Shown here piece after piece: positions 50,619 through 63,452 of a DNA stretch of 64,000 nucleotides. Origin of the DNA: Anaeramoeba flamelloides (taxonomy: Eukaryota; Metamonada; Anaeramoebidae); assembly GCA_027625915.1 (NCBI GenBank), contig JANTQA010000012.1, forward strand, positions 465,001 to 529,000. The letters are read 5' to 3'. The first letter of the stretch is position 1; the number at the start of each line of letters is the position of its first letter. The position numbers and the translations under genes were made by a program. The notes beneath the pieces were generated by a model. It was not told the origin of the DNA. It saw only the letters and a list, made by a program, of their open reading frames with translations, and did not search any database.

Positions 50619-51700
50619 GTGAATTAGGATTAGGACACAAAAATAAAGCCATAACACCAACCCAAATCAAAATTGAATTCCCTGTTGAAGACATTTCAAA
50701 AATCAAACTTGAATTCCAATTTTCCTCTATTCTGACAAATGATGGAAAACTTTATGTAACTGGCAGTAATATATTGACAGGGTTTGGAAGTAATTTAACC
50801 GAATTTAAACAACATCCACAATTTAAAAATAATAACACAATCATTCAAGATATTTCTTGTGGTTGGGATTTAGTTGTAATCTTAACACAAGATAATGAAA
50901 TTTGGGTTCAGGGAAGATTAAATGGTATTAGATCCAATAATTCATCAGTAATTAGAAAAATTCAAACAGGAACTAATCTAAACAATGATCTTTCAACTTA
51001 TAATCAAATAAAATGTTGTGAAGAAAATTTAATCTTCTTCTTAAAATCAAATTCATATCTAACTCAAGATCTTGAAAATTTATTAAAAAATGGATACATT
51101 TCTGATTGTAATATCCAAAATATTCCAGTTCATAAAATATTAATTGAGACAAGGATTGGAAAAACATTTGATTTGATCAAAAAATATTTGGAATCAAATT
51201 GTAAATTAAATGAAATTCAAGATTTATTAAAATGGATGTATTGTGATGAAATGATCAATTTCAAAAGAACAAATGAAATTTTAAATCATTTTGGAATCCA
51301 AAATGCACAAAAAACCAAATTATTAAAAAATGATTTAAAACAATTATTATTTGATGAACAAACTTCTGATTTTAAACTTGTTGTGAAAAATGAAGAAGAT
51401 GAAGAAAATGATGAAGAAGAATTGTATATTCATAAATTTATCTTATCAGCCAGAAGTGGATTATTTTTGAATATGTTTCAAAATCTTGAAGAAAACTTAC
51501 AAAAAGTCAAAGATTATTCTGGAAAATCATTAGAAACCATTGAATTATTAATTTCATTTTTATACACTGACGAACTACCCATCACTGCAGACACAGACCA
51601 AGAATTTATCAAAGAAGAATTTGAAGATATTGTTGAATATTATCAATTAAATCCCAGAATACCAATGATGGATATTTTTGAAAAATATTCTAAAATATAA
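50619..51700 (+). CDS. RCC1-BTB protein, gene 3, exon 2
   Basis: Follows AATAG. It completes Gly212 and adds 359 residues, beginning ELGLGHKNK. The TTG at 50774 is an internal codon, and no ATG start is needed. Domain order is as in the paralogues: two propeller repeats, a divergent BTB (SDCNIQNIPVHKILIE) and a canonical BTB (HKFILSARSGLFLNMF). The acidic loop EEDEENDEEE differs in length and composition. The retained start of the ELGLG motif and clean acceptor argue against decay despite the odd intron. Confidence 0.88.
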
Positions 51701-51780
51701 TTTTATCAAACAAATTCATTATTCCAATTCAAAAATAAAAAAATCCTTTTACAGATTTAAATCTTTTTCTTTTACAATTT

Positions 51781-51786
51781 AATAAA
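51781..51786 (+). terminator. Poly(A) signal of gene 3
   Basis: AATAAA 80 nt after the stop codon, in TTTAATAAAGCAATCATTT, matching gene 1. Confidence 0.55.
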
Positions 51787-51926
51787 GCAATCATTTATTT
51801 ATTTTTATTTTTATTTCTATTTCTTTTATTATTCCAACATTATATTTAACTTTGGATTTTTCGAAATTATTTAAAGAATTTTTCATTTCTATTAGACAAC
51901 CAAATAATAAATATTCTTATCATTTA

Positions 51927-52119
51927 AAGCCCGTTCCACTTTTAAGGCACAAACTTTAACGGAATTTAAAGCACAAAAAAAACTCAAATTAAGGCACAAA
52001 ATTTGTAATTTTTTTTTTAACAATTTATTTTACTAGAATCTGATTTTCATGACTTAATTTGAGATTTTTTTTGTACCTTAAATTTCGTTGAGTTTGTGCC
52101 TTAAAAATGGAACTGGTTG
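51927..52119. mobile_element. Fold-back MITE, family A copy 5 (degenerate)
   Basis: About 193 bp, readable as the CAGTCAGTTCC family, but both tips are mutated (CCCGTTCCACTTTTAAGG). It is older than copies 1, 2 and 4. Confidence 0.75.
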
Positions 52120-52453
52120 TAATTAATAGTTGTTATTTTGTATTTATCTAATGATTTATATATTAAGATTATTTTCGAAAATAATAAAATATATTTATGT
52201 TAACATTTTATAATAGGAGTTTAGTTAAACTTTCTTTTAATTGAAATTTTTTTTTTAATTACTTTTTATTTATTTATTTTTCTTTGAATTATGTTCCAGT
52301 TTTTATTTTTGTAATGTAAACACCATTTCAAAAATTGTGACTCACCTGAAATAATAAATGAAAAAAAAATTATTCTTTAGTCTTTAAGAACAATTAATAC
52401 CTAAATAAAATATATATTTAACTTTTAAATCAACGAAAATTATAAAAACCTAA

Positions 52454-52712
52454 CCCTAATAAAAAAAGTTTTTAATAACATGTTATAAACGTGTTGTAAA
52501 GGTGTTATAAAAGCTTAAAATGTTATAAAATTTTATAATAAAAACTTTTATAACATAAATATTTGTTATAAAATGTGTTATAAAATTTATAACATGTTAT
52601 TAACCTGTTATAAGTATATTTTTCAAAAAATATTGAAAAAATCATCATATAAAAGGAAATTTGGTTATCAAAATGTTATTAAGATGTTATAAAAAAAGTT
52701 TTTTTATTAGGG
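52454..52712. mobile_element. PIF/Harbinger-like MITE rich in TGTTATAA
   Basis: 259 bp with ends CCCTAATAAAAAAAG and complement, flanked by TAA on both sides (52451 and 52713). A 3-bp TAA duplication fits PIF/Harbinger elements. The inside repeats ATGTTATAA and its complement about a dozen times, so it can fold in many ways. Confidence 0.65.
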
Positions 52713-53382
52713 TAATATTTTAAAAATTTAAAAAAAAATAGAAAAAACTAAAAAAAAAAAAGTTACTATTTTTGATTGATTTTTACTGATTTTTTATTAC
52801 TGAACTTACACTAAAAAAAAAAGTTGAACAACAAGATTTTTTATGAATAATTAAATACATTTTAAAAAACATTACAGAGTATCAATTTTCATAGTGATTA
52901 TTTATCTTTTTGAAGATCTTTTTTTTTTCAAATGATCTTTTGCAAAAAAAAAAAGAAATCGAAAAAGAAAGCAAAAACAAAGAAAAACAAAAAATTGAAA
53001 AACAAAAATTTGAAAAAGCAAAACAAAAATTTTTCAAAATTAGAAAAAATTTTCAGATCCAAAAATTTAAAAATATTTTTTTGATAAGAATACTGGAATA
53101 AACCCTCAAAACAACTTCCATTAACATTATAAAAGTGAGTCAATGATTTTGAAATCTAATTTAGGGTAAAAAACACTAATAACAATTTTAGAGTTTCAGG
53201 AAGTGCTGTAAAGTACATTGAAGTGCCTTAGAGTGCATAGGTTTTTTTTTTATTTTTGAAATACTTTTCAACATAAAACTAAATTGATGTGCCTAGGTTT
53301 TGTCTAATTTAAGAAACAAACGAAAAGAAAATTGCAAAAATTTTCTTTTTATTCCTAGAAATCATAAAAATATAAGTTTTTA

Positions 53383-53953
53383 TTTTTTTCTATTTTTATC
53401 CTTGTTGAATTTCCTTTTTATTGGGAAGAAGAGTTACTAAGGAGAAAAATCAAGTGATTGCCTACTAATACTCGAAGAACAGAAACTAGTCGATATGGAT
53501 AACTTAAAAATAAAAAGAAAAGACAAAAACAAAAACTGAGACAATCAAAAAAGATTGGATCAAAAAGAAAAAAAATGGCAGCTACTAAACAACTACTTCT
53601 CAACAAAGCATTCACTATTTCTTAGAAATAATTAAATGACAAAATTTTAAATAAAAGGATTGTGTCTGTTTTAATGAGTGTTCTTGATAAACAGGGACAG
53701 TTGGTTTTTTTTTTAATTTTTTATCAACTTTCTTTTAAAAAAAACTTTTTTTTTGTTTTCTAACTTGCTTTTGTTTTTTTTTTTTTTTCTTTTTGATATT
53801 TCTTTTTGTTTTTTCAACCGATTAAAAATTGGAACCTGCTCGATTCCAAAATATTTTTTTTTCTTTATCATCTAAATTACTAATTTACCATTAGTAATCA
53901 GATCCGTAAGAGGATCTTTGATAACTCCCTTCAACCAATAAAAAAAAAAAAAA
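53383..53953 (+). mobile_element. Poly(A)-tailed retroposon, family R copy 1
   Basis: 571 bp ending in an A run, with a 15-bp target duplication AAATATAAGTTTTTA (53368 and 53954). It holds no convincing ORF or LINE motif. Near the 3' end is a perfect 6-bp hairpin AGATCC-GTAAGA-GGATCT (53900-53917). A B-box-like TGCTCGATTCC (about 53838) exists, but no A box is evident. It may be a SINE or a retroposed RNA. Confidence 0.75.
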
Positions 53954-53968
53954 AAATATAAGTTTTTA

Positions 53969-54180
53969 CTTCCTTCTTTTGAATTCTGGAAAACCTAAAG
54001 GCGGTTTTTTTTAAATCTTATTTTTGAAATAAAAAGAAAATCTATCAATTTGCTAATCAAAACAAAAATTAAAAAAATCTAATGGCGACATTCCTGAGGT
54101 TTGCTTTTTTATCTGTTAATTTATTGATTTTAAATATAAACAGAAAGCTCAAAAAAAACCTTAAGGTCAAACAAGAGGAG
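53969..54180. repeat. Degenerate palindromic modules
   Basis: Remnants of alpha (TTTTGAATTCTGGAAAACC) and beta modules with AATGGCGACATT- and AAGGCGG-type linkers. Half an alpha module seems to have been separated by the retroposon. Confidence 0.5.
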
Positions 54181-54428
54181 TTAATAATTTCTCCCTTAAA
54201 TAATAAAAATAAAAATAAAAATAACTTTTTCTGGGTGAATAAAGTTAAACAGACTTATTAAGAGAGTAGCCACGGTAAAGGAAAATTTTTCACTTTTTTG
54301 CAATTTTGAAAAGGATCAGAAAATAAAATTTTTTACTTTGGTTCTAAATCATTGATTTTTATTATTTAAAGTACTTTTCATTCATTAGATTTTTTCAATT
54401 TTTTTTTCATAAGTCTCAAAGAAATTGC

Positions 54429-54517
54429 CACAATAGAATGTTGAGTTGAATTGGTTAAAATAGTATTTCGAATGTTGAATAACTTATCGTTTATACTTAT
54501 CTCAACATTCTATTGTG
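54429..54517. mobile_element. 89-bp perfect-arm palindromic element
   Basis: Perfect 17-bp inverted arms CACAATAGAATGTTGAG enclose 55 nt that contain a weaker third copy (GAATGTTGA). It is possibly a very small MITE; no target duplication is clear. Confidence 0.5.
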
Positions 54518-54882
54518 ATATTTATTTGTTCCATTTTTTTATTTTTTCATCAACTTTGAATTTTTTAAATCAGGACAACAAAAACAATTCGAAAGATTTT
54601 TTTATCAGTGACATTTGGGATTAATGGATATAGTTTAAAAAGAACAACAACATTACAATCGAGAGAATCACAAAAATAAAAATATATGTTGCTTAAATAG
54701 CTAGAAGGATTCCAAAAAATATAATAATTATCCCAAAACATTACTTGTTAGGATTTTAAATTGTTGGATTTGGTGGAATTGGGGGAGTGAATATTGATTA
54801 TATTTTACAAATTTTAAGCTACAAAATAGCAATAAGTTTTATTCAAAGAATCTAAAATTAATCTTCTCCCAAAAAAAAACTA

Positions 54883-55430
54883 AATCCCATTCCAAAAATT
54901 TGGACACATCAGAAAATCAAAAATAAACAAACAAAAACTCAATTTATTATTTTTTTTACAAATGTAATATAAAACCAGATTTAAGTACCATAGTATTAAT
55001 GCTTTTATAAGTAATCCTGTTCACCCAAATAAAAGAAAACAATATAAAACCAAAAAATCAAAACTAGTGTGTTTAAAAATAAGGAAAAGATGAAATGAAA
55101 GAGTTTGAATAAAAAATGTATTGATAAATTTATTGAAATTTCACCAACAATTGTTGATCAATCAAATGATAAGATACCATATACCAATTGTATGTGGATT
55201 TTTCAATTTAACAAACTCAACAGAAACCTTCTATCAACCATCGAAAAAAAATCCCAGATCTAACCAAACAGATTTCGTAACTTGAAAAAAACGAAATGAA
55301 AACAAAAACAAAAAAGACAAAAAATGAAATAGTTTGTAGAATCAAAATAATTTCCAAATTGAATGTAAAGTATGGTATTGATATTCTTTCGACTGTTTAA
55401 ATTGTGCCCAATAATTTTTGGAATTAAGTT
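54883..55430 (+). mobile_element. TIR element, family B copy 5
   Basis: 548 bp, starting AATCCCATTCCAAAAATTTG after TA and ending in a mutated right TIR. It is in the same orientation as 21970 and 57094. Confidence 0.8.
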
Positions 55431-55774
55431 GATTTATATAAAAAAAAAAAATCAAAACTATTTTATTAATATATTCTCTTTTTTTTTTATTGTTTATCAT
55501 TACTAAAAAAAATATCAAATAATTTTTTGAAAAAAATTTTTAGAAAATCTACGATCACACGCCCAAAAAATAAAATCCTCTTATCTCATCTCTCTCAAAT
55601 TTTTATCATGTCTTATGGTATAGCTACTCCCTTAAATGGTTTTTTATAAATTTTGAGTATACATTCATCCACCTAAATTGAATATTAAACTAAGAGTGAT
55701 CAAATATTCAGAGTGAAGAAAAATAGAAAAGAGTAAGGAAATAAAATCTAAACAAAAATACATTGACTAATTTT

Positions 55775-55925
55775 TTTTCAAAGAAAATATTTTTTCATTT
55801 TTTCCTTTTTTTTCAAAAATCCAAACTTTCTTAAACATTCTTCCTAACCAAATTCCAAATAACACAATTAAATTTCCAAAAAAAAAAATTATAATCAAAC
55901 CAAATAAATCCCAAATTTAAATTAT
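55775..55925 (+). promoter_or_regulatory. Proximal promoter and 5' UTR of gene 4
   Basis: T/C-rich tract (55770-55815), then CCAAA-rich leader with CCAAATAAATCCCAAATTTA before the start. The base before ATG is T instead of A (TTATATG). Confidence 0.5.
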
Positions 55926-56553
55926 ATGTCCAATATTAAGTCACTTGGTGTTTTCAATGGGAAAACTGAACAATACGACATATTTGAAACCTTGGATCCA
56001 ATAAAAACCTTTCCCGAAGAAGTTACAAAGATTCTTGATGTTGTTGCAGATGATGGTAATACAATTGTATTTTTGAGTTCCGAAGGCAAACTCTACCAAA
56101 CAATCCAAGGAAAATTCCATGAAAAGCTAAAAGAAATTGAAAACCTACCACCAATAAAAAGTATTGCTTCTGGCCATTTTCATTTCCTTGCGCTCTCTAA
56201 TGAAGAAAAACCCAGGGTCTATGGGTGGGGTGATAATGGATACAAACAACTTGGTTTTGACAACAACATCAATATGGGAAAACTAACTTTAATTGAATTT
56301 TTAAAAGAAAAAAACATTGACCAAATCTTTTGTATTGGTTACTGTTCATTTTTTTTAAACAAAACAACAAATGTTCTGTTTGGATGTGGTTGTGCTACCT
56401 ATGGCCAGTTGGGAAAACCAGAAATTATAGAAGAATATACAGATCTCCAAAAATTACATGAAAATGTTGCTAATGTATTTGGAGGTCCTTCGGATCATAC
56501 ACTTATGATGAAAACTGATGGAAAATTATATGGTTTTGGTCTTAATCAAGATG
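55926..56553 (+). CDS. RCC1-BTB protein, gene 4, exon 1
   Basis: Residues 1-209 plus the first base of Gly210 of a predicted 570-residue protein. RCC1 signatures are YGWGDNGYKQLG, FGCGCATYGQLG and YGFGLNQDG. Differences from the paralogues cluster at 41-46 and 110-120. The donor is GTAAAG and an unspliced frame stops after three more residues at 56567. The first 500 bp of the intron align with those of genes 1 and 2. Confidence 0.9.
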
Positions 56554-57093
56554 GTAAAGTTTTTTAATTATGTTTTTTTGTTTTTTTCTTTTTCCATTCT
56601 TTTTTTCTTTTCATGTCTTTTGTTATTGTGTATTTCTCCAAAATATTCTTTTTTTTTTTTTTTTTTATCATTAAGAGAAAAATGGTTGTGAATGAGAAAA
56701 AGAAAAAGAAGAAGAATATTTCAAGAAAACCTTCAAAAATAAGATCCAAGATGGAGACTTAAAATCTAAAAAAGAAAGAAAAAAATTATTGAATAGTATT
56801 AATTGAGTTTTTTTTTTCAAATCTTTGTTTTTAAAATTCCCAAAGAAAATCTAAAAAACATCTCTCTTTTTGATTTTTGAAAACAAGAAACTCAAATTTT
56901 GAAAACTTCTTTTGAGGTATCCCTTACATTTACAATTTTTTAAATTTTCCATTTTCTCTAAATGAAGAAATAGGTTTGTTTACTTTTACTTGTCTTTTTT
57001 CCAATTAAGGGATTAACTTCACCATATATTTCTCTTTAATTAAAGTATGTTGTAATTTGGTGTAAACGGTCTTAGTGAGCCATACCTCAAATA

Positions 57094-57635
57094 AACCCCA
57101 TTACAAAATTTTGGACACATCACAGACACACCCAAAATCAAAAATAGGCAAAAAAAAAACCCAATTTATTGTATTTTCACAAACCTAAGATAAAACCACA
57201 TTTAAGTTACCCATTATTAATGTTTTAATAAGTAATCATTTTAATCCAAATAAAAGAAAAAAATATAAAACCAAAAATAAAAAAACGAGTGTGTCCAAAA
57301 TAATCAAACGATCTGAAGAAAAAATAGTATTGGTAAAGTTGCTAAAATTTCATCAACAAATGTTGATCGATCAAATGTTAAGATACCATCAACCAATTGT
57401 ATGTTATTTTTCAATTTAACAAACTCAACACTAACCTTCTATCAACCATTTAAAAAAAAATCCCAGATCTAAGGAAACAGATTCCGTAACTGCAAAAAAG
57501 GAAATGAAAACAAAACAAAAAAGACAAAAAATGAAATAGTTTGTAAAATCAAAAATCTATCAAAATTGAATGTAAAGTGCCGTATTGATGTTCTTTTTAC
57601 TGTTTAAACTGTGTCCAAATTTTGGGAATATAGTT
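57094..57635 (+). mobile_element. TIR element, family B copy 6
   Basis: 542 bp, flanked by TA, with ends AACCCCATTACAAAATTTTG and the complement of AACTATATTCCCAAAATTTG. A well-preserved copy. Confidence 0.85.
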
Positions 57636-58539
57636 TAGTTTCTTAGACTCTAAAAAATATATGAAATCACTTTTTGTACATGTGGATAAAATTATTGTAC
57701 AATAAATTATTACATTTCTTACTAATAATCATCACTATTAAAAATTTTCATTTTTGAAATTTTTTTTTTAATTCCTTTTCTCAAATCTAAAAATAAAAAC
57801 CAAAATAATAGTATTCGGGTAGTTAATAATTTATCTTTAGAACTTCCAAAAGTAACTATTTTTTTATTTTTAAATATTTCAAAGATTAACTCAAGAATGA
57901 TCAACATAAAAACCCAAAGACTGGTCAGTTTTGTTTCCTTTTTAAAAGCTAATTGTAACATCGATATATTTCCAATATTTCAGAAATAATTTGTGAAAAA
58001 TAATCTATTGAGTTAATTAATTGAATTTTTTGGCTATTAATCTTCTTTTCACCAAAAATTTAAGAAAGATATTTTGCAACCTTTGGAATCTGAATATTAA
58101 TAATTTAACCTTTAAATTTGTGGTAAAATGTAGATTTTTTTCTGAAATTGTTGGGTTTTTTTTACTAATACAATGAATTATTTTTAATTGATGAGATCAA
58201 AAAATATTACTACTTGATTAATCGATTTTTTAGAGACATTTGAACCCTGTAATACTAATGTGATTAACACCCAATAACAACATACTTTGATCTTAGGCTT
58301 CTCCTTGGTAGACGCTAATCTCTTAAGATTGAAAATTTTTTTAATTTGAGATTCTCAAATATTTATTCAACAATTGTATTAATCATTCTAAAAAAAACAA
58401 GATCTCCACCAAATCATTTGATCAATTATAATTTTGAGTTTTATAAATTTGGTTTATTTATTTTTGAAACTTTGAGTATTAAATTTATTTTTTTAAATTT
58501 GAAAATAACACTAAGAACCGTATTTGTTTTTTTTTTTTT

Positions 58540-59010
58540 TATTATTTAATGGATGAGTTTTTAATTCCTCTTATTTGACCTTTGTTTTTTTTTTTTAATT
58601 TAAAAGAATTAAGTAAAATCTTTGATTTTTCTCAATTCTTTTGAATTCTGGAAAATAGTCATTATCTTTTCTTAATTTTTTTGTTTTTTATTTGGAAAAT
58701 CAATAGATTTTCGTTAGGTTTTTTTGAGTTTTCTATTTGATTAGAAAATTGGTATATTTTCTTTTAATTTCAAAAACAAGATTTAAAAAAAACCTCCGTT
58801 AACTTTTCCAGAATTGAAAAGAATTGAGCAAAATCATTGATTTTTCTCCATTCTTTTGAATTCTGGAAAAGCGCGGTTAGGTTTTTTTTACTTTTTGAAA
58901 TGTAAAGAAAATTCATTTAATTTTCTTTACATTCCAAAAATTAAAAAAAAACTAGGCACTCTACGGCACTCTACGACACTCTACGGCACTTGACGGTACT
59001 TTAAGGCACT
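58540..59010. repeat. Palindromic-module cluster 7
   Basis: Two alpha modules (58595-58660 and 58803-58870), beta-like units with CTTTACATTCC, and a tandem CTCTACGGCA-type run at 58955-59010. The right half matches cluster 5 in intron 2. Confidence 0.7.
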
Positions 59011-60649
59011 TCCCTAATTTCTAAATTTTTGTTTCGAAATTTTATTAAAGAATAATAATTTACTTTATCATTTTCAACGACAAAACAAATAATGATTCAA
59101 TATTTTGAATAATATCTGTCTTTATTGTTTTGATTTGGAAACAATAACCTTATTATGTTACAAGTTTGGCCTGGAAGAACGAGAAATATGATATTGTTCG
59201 AAGTGATATAAGATGATGTTGAGGAGTTCGAAAAACAACGATTAATATAATCTTAGCACCAGAACAATATCATATTTTGAATCTGGAAGGAGAACCAAAA
59301 CGAGGAAATATAACTGGTGATTCTGTTGAACAAATGAAACAATATGAGATGCGATTTATTATTTAACTCGGGATCTAAAACAATAAAAAAACTAACAAAC
59401 GAAAACAAACAAACACATTATGCCCAATACAACTAATTTGTAATTTTTTAATGGTACTTTAAAGAACTTGTTTTTCAAAGGATCTTTTTCTACCAATGAA
59501 GCCATTGTAAACATTGAAGTTAAAGGTTACATTTTCATCCATTAAGGATAAAACTTGTTTTAAAATCCCACAGAGACAAACTAGATCGCTAACTTTTCAA
59601 TGGGTTTCTATTTCCCCTTTTATTTTACGCTTGTTAAGAAACATCCGAAGTCGATCAAACATAAAACCTGCGTATATTGTGTATTCTTAACAGTGACTGA
59701 TTTTGAGCCTTACTCTCCAAAATTTCTTGACTTGACATAGCAAAATAAAATTTTTTTTTTTCTAATTTCAAAAATTTGTAAATGTTTTTTTCACCTTTTC
59801 ATAATCTTTTATTAGTGGTATCTTCTCTTTTTTCTTGAAAAAAAGTGACCAAATGTTTTTAATTTTTTTAAAAATGAGATTGATTTCTTTGGAAGAAAAA
59901 CGAAAAACGTTGTTTGATTTTAGACATTGTTTTTAAAACACAGAAAGGGAATTCATTCGATTTCCAACCTTTACGGGAAATTTGATGGACTTTTTTCTTT
60001 GTCGTCTATTTGACAAATAATTGGGTTATTGAACCAAATTAATTTTATCATGTCGTAAATCCTTGAGCGCGGCTATCTTTATATATTTATGAGATTAAAG
60101 AAGTCGTAAATTAAATTTTTCAAACACTTCTAAAATAACTTTAAATAACATTTTTAAAGTGGAATTTATTAGTAAAATGCTTTCTTAATTCATTTAAATT
60201 CAATTCAAAATTCGAAGATTAGAAAATTTTCAAACTTTACCTAATTACTAAAGGATTCCCCAAAATCTTTCCACAGTGTCTACAAGCCTATCCTAAACTT
60301 TTGAGTGTTCTAATCTCTTTCTTATCAGTAGTTGTTTGGAATTATATAGTTAAATTTTTACAAATAAAATGTTTGAGTTTTTAAAAAAATACATAGCAAA
60401 GATATTATTTTTATTATTTTGATTAATTTGAATGAATTCTTTAATCCAAATTTGTTCGATTTACTTTATAGAATGTGAAGTTTGATAAAAAATGATCGAT
60501 ATCACAATAATTATTAAATTGAAATATTTTTTTCATAAATTGCAAGTTTTTGTTTCGATTTTATTCTTAATCATAAAAATAAGAATATGTATTTACATAA
60601 TTTGTGAAATTTCTTTGTTTTAATCTAAAAGTAGAACCATTCCATATTA

Positions 60650-61237
60650 AGCTATTTCCAAAAAAGTGGGGCATTTTTTTTTACATTTCATAAAAAATAA
60701 TCTTTTTTAGTGATTGTAATCATTAATCAACTATACCAAATTAAGTTTAATATTTATACCGATTGAACCAACCACTTATTATGTATTTAATTCGAAATAT
60801 GATTGGATGAAATATTCCCAAAAAATGAAAAAAAAATAAAGTACTTTTTTTGGATAAAACAATATACGACCAATTTCAATAAAAAACCTGAGATATGGAA
60901 AGGGAACAAATGATTTTTTAAACACGAAAACGCAGTTATATGTTTTTAATTATATTGTATATTTTGTTGAGATTATACAAGTTATGAAAATGATTTTTTC
61001 GATCAAAAAGAAAATAATAAACACCAATTTTCACACATAAAAAAATATCAGAAAAAATCGAGATCAGAAATTTTAATATATTTTATTTATGAAATACAAT
61101 ACTCAGAAATAAATTGAATTATTATCAAGAATCTATAAATGGTGGTTAATGATTTTATATATTTAAATCCTTTTTTGAAGAATGGGTTACATAAATATAT
61201 TTTAAAATAAATTTGCCCCACTTTCTTGGAAATAGCT
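60650..61237 (+). mobile_element. TIR element, family E copy 2 (intact length)
   Basis: 588 bp, flanked by TA, with TIRs AGCTATTTCCAAAAAAGTGG and its near complement. The gene 2 intron reads across the site near 33026. No transposase frame is seen. It provides the empty site for the SINE in the copy at 41352. Confidence 0.85.
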
Positions 61238-61623
61238 TAGAGAAATTATTTTTTTGTTAGGTTTATTTTTAATTTGAAAGAATAGATGTCAAATCAAAAA
61301 TTTTACTCTATTCATTTAAATTATGGAAAACCTATTACCATATTACTATCTATTATGCCCAACTGTATTCTATTGCCCTCTTACACTACTTTGAAAAAAA
61401 AAAAAAAGCCAAATTTCATAAATCGTGATTAATATATTCGCCTATATAATAATAATAATAAAATAAAATCAAAATTTATTCTTTCTGATTTCTTTATATC
61501 CCAAATAAATCCAATTAATATAAATAATTAAATCTAATTAAATTTTTCCAAATCAATAAATAAAAAAAAATTAAAAATTCTTCAAATTACCAAAAAAAAT
61601 CAAAAAAAAAAAAAAATGAAAAG

Positions 61624-62708
61624 GTGAATTAGGATTAAGACACAAAAACGAAGCTTTCGAACCAACCCAAATCAAACTTGAATTCCCTGTTGAAGACATT
61701 TCAAAAATCAGACTTGCATACCAATTTTCCTCTATTCTGACAAATGGTGGAAAACTTTATGTAACTGGTTCTAATCGAATAACTGGGTTTGGAAGTGATT
61801 TAACCGAATTTAAACAATATCCACAATTTAAAAATAATAACACAATCATTAAAGAGATTGGTTGTGTTTATGAGTTATTAGTAATCTTAACACAAGATAA
61901 CGAAATTTGGATTCAGGGAACATTTAATGGTTTTAATTCCAATAATTCATCAGTAATTAGAAAAATTCAAACAGGAACTAATCTAACCAATGATCTTTCA
62001 ACTTATGATCAAATAAAATGCTGTGATCAAGATTTAATATTCTTCTTACAATCAAATTCATATCTAACTCAAGATCTTGAAAAGTTATTAAAAAATGGAT
62101 ACATTTCTGATTGTAATATCCAAAATATTCCAGTTCATAAAATATTAATTGAGACAAGGATTGGAAAAACATTTGATTTGATCAAAAAATATTTGGAATC
62201 AAATTGTAAATTAAAAGAAATTCAAGATTTGTTAAAATGGATTTATTGTGATGAAATGATCAATTTCAAAAGAACAAATGAAATTTTAAATCATTTTGGA
62301 ATCCAAAATGCACAAAAAACCAAATTATTAACAAATGATTTAAAACAATTATTATTTGATGAACAAACTTCTGATTTTAAACTTGTTGTGAAAAATGAAG
62401 GTGATGATGAAGATGATGAAGAAGAAGAATTGTATATTCATAAATTTATCTTAGCAGCCAGAAGTGGATTATTTTTGAATATGTTTCAAAATCTTGAAGA
62501 AAATTTACAAAAAGTCAAAGATTATTCTGGAAAATCATTAGAAACCATTGAATTATTAATATCATTTTTATACACTGATGAACTACCCATCACTGCAGAT
62601 ACAGACCAAGAATTCATCAAAGAAGAATTTGAAGATATTGTTGAATATTATCAATTAAATCCCACAATTCCAATGATGAATATTTTTAAAAAATATTTTA
62701 AAATATAA
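61624..62708 (+). CDS. RCC1-BTB protein, gene 4, exon 2
   Basis: Follows AAAAG and is open throughout, giving 360 residues after Gly210. The TTG at 62178 is an internal Leu. The repeat continues as ELGLRHKNE, with Arg in place of the usual Gly, and TNGGKLY replaces TNDGKLY. Then come two propeller repeats, a divergent BTB (SDCNIQNIPVHKILIE) and a canonical BTB (HKFILAARSGLFLNMF). The acidic loop is EGDDEDDEEEE. The second half is nearly identical to the paralogues. Confidence 0.88.
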
Positions 62709-62766
62709 TTATATCAAACAAATTTGTAATTCTAATTTAGAGAAAACTCTTTTTAACATTCAAATC

Positions 62767-63452
62767 TTTTATTTTTTTCTCTTTTTTCCCTTGTTGAATT
62801 TCCTTTTTATTGGGAAGAAGAGTTACTAAGGAGAAAAATCAAGTGATTACCTACTAATACTCGAAGGATAGAAACTAGTTTATTTGCAGAACTTGAAAAT
62901 AAAAAGAAAAGACAAAAACAAAAACTGGAACGATCAAAAAAGATTGGATCAAAAAGAAAAAAATGGCAGCTACTAAATAATTGCCTCTCAACGAAGCATT
63001 CACGATTTCTTTGAAATAATTAAACGACAAAATTTTAAATAAAAGGATCGTGTCTGTTTTAATGAGTGTTCTTGATAAAAATGGTCTGTTGTTTTTTTTT
63101 TTAATTTTTCACCAACTATCTTTAAAAAATTTTTTTTTTGTTTTCTAACTTGCTTTTTTTTTTTTTCATTTTTTTTTCTTTTTATATTTTTCTTTTTGTT
63201 TTTTCAAGCAATAAAAAATTGGAACTTGCTCGATTCCAAAATATTTTTTTTTCTTTATCATCTAAATTACTAATTTACCATTAGTAATCAGAGTGAGTGC
63301 CGTAGAGTGCCTAGCTTTTCTTGAGGTTTTTTTTACTTTTTGAAATAAACCGAAAATTTCAAAAATTTTCTGTTTATCACAAAAATTAAAAAAAACCTAA
63401 CGGCTGTAAGAGGATCTTTGATCACTCCCTTCAATCAATAAAAAAAAAAAAA
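62767..63452 (+). mobile_element. Poly(A)-tailed retroposon, family R copy 2, in the gene 4 3' UTR
   Basis: About 686 bp, matching 53383-53953, with an A tail and the 11-bp duplication ACATTCAAATC (62756 and 63453). A palindromic module of about 112 bp (63293-63404) has been inserted into its 3' hairpin. The gene 1 flank has the empty site at about 10701. It separates the stop codon from the usual poly(A) region. Confidence 0.8.
63293..63404. repeat. Palindromic module inserted in the retroposon
   Basis: Starts GTGAGTGCCGTAGAGTGCCT, contains one beta module (AAATAAACCGAAAATTTC and complement) and ends AACCTAACGGC. Copy 1 of the retroposon has the empty site at about 53904, with a loss of about 3 bp at the junction. 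Confidence 0.75.

Larger units (their letters stand above)
51701..55925. other. Spacer between genes 3 and 4
   Basis: Contains inherited 3' flank, a family A MITE, a PIF-like element, 52725-53160 flank sequence shared with intron 3, degenerate palindromic modules (53195-53345 and 53969-54180), a poly(A) retroposon, a small 89-bp palindrome, a family B element and the gene 4 promoter. 54180-54420, 54520-54880 and 55431-55780 hold nothing recognised. No gene. Confidence 0.7.
56554..61623 (+). other. Giant intron of gene 4 (5070 bp)
   Basis: The shortest and closest to the inferred ancestral state. 56554-57060, 58320-58690, 59020-60340 and 60400-60649 with 61240-61623 align with intron 1. Insertions are a family B element (57094), palindromic modules and a family E element (60650). 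57640-58320 is A/T-rich with nothing recognised. The branch-point candidate CCAATTAATA lies about 110 nt before the AAAAG acceptor. Confidence 0.8.
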
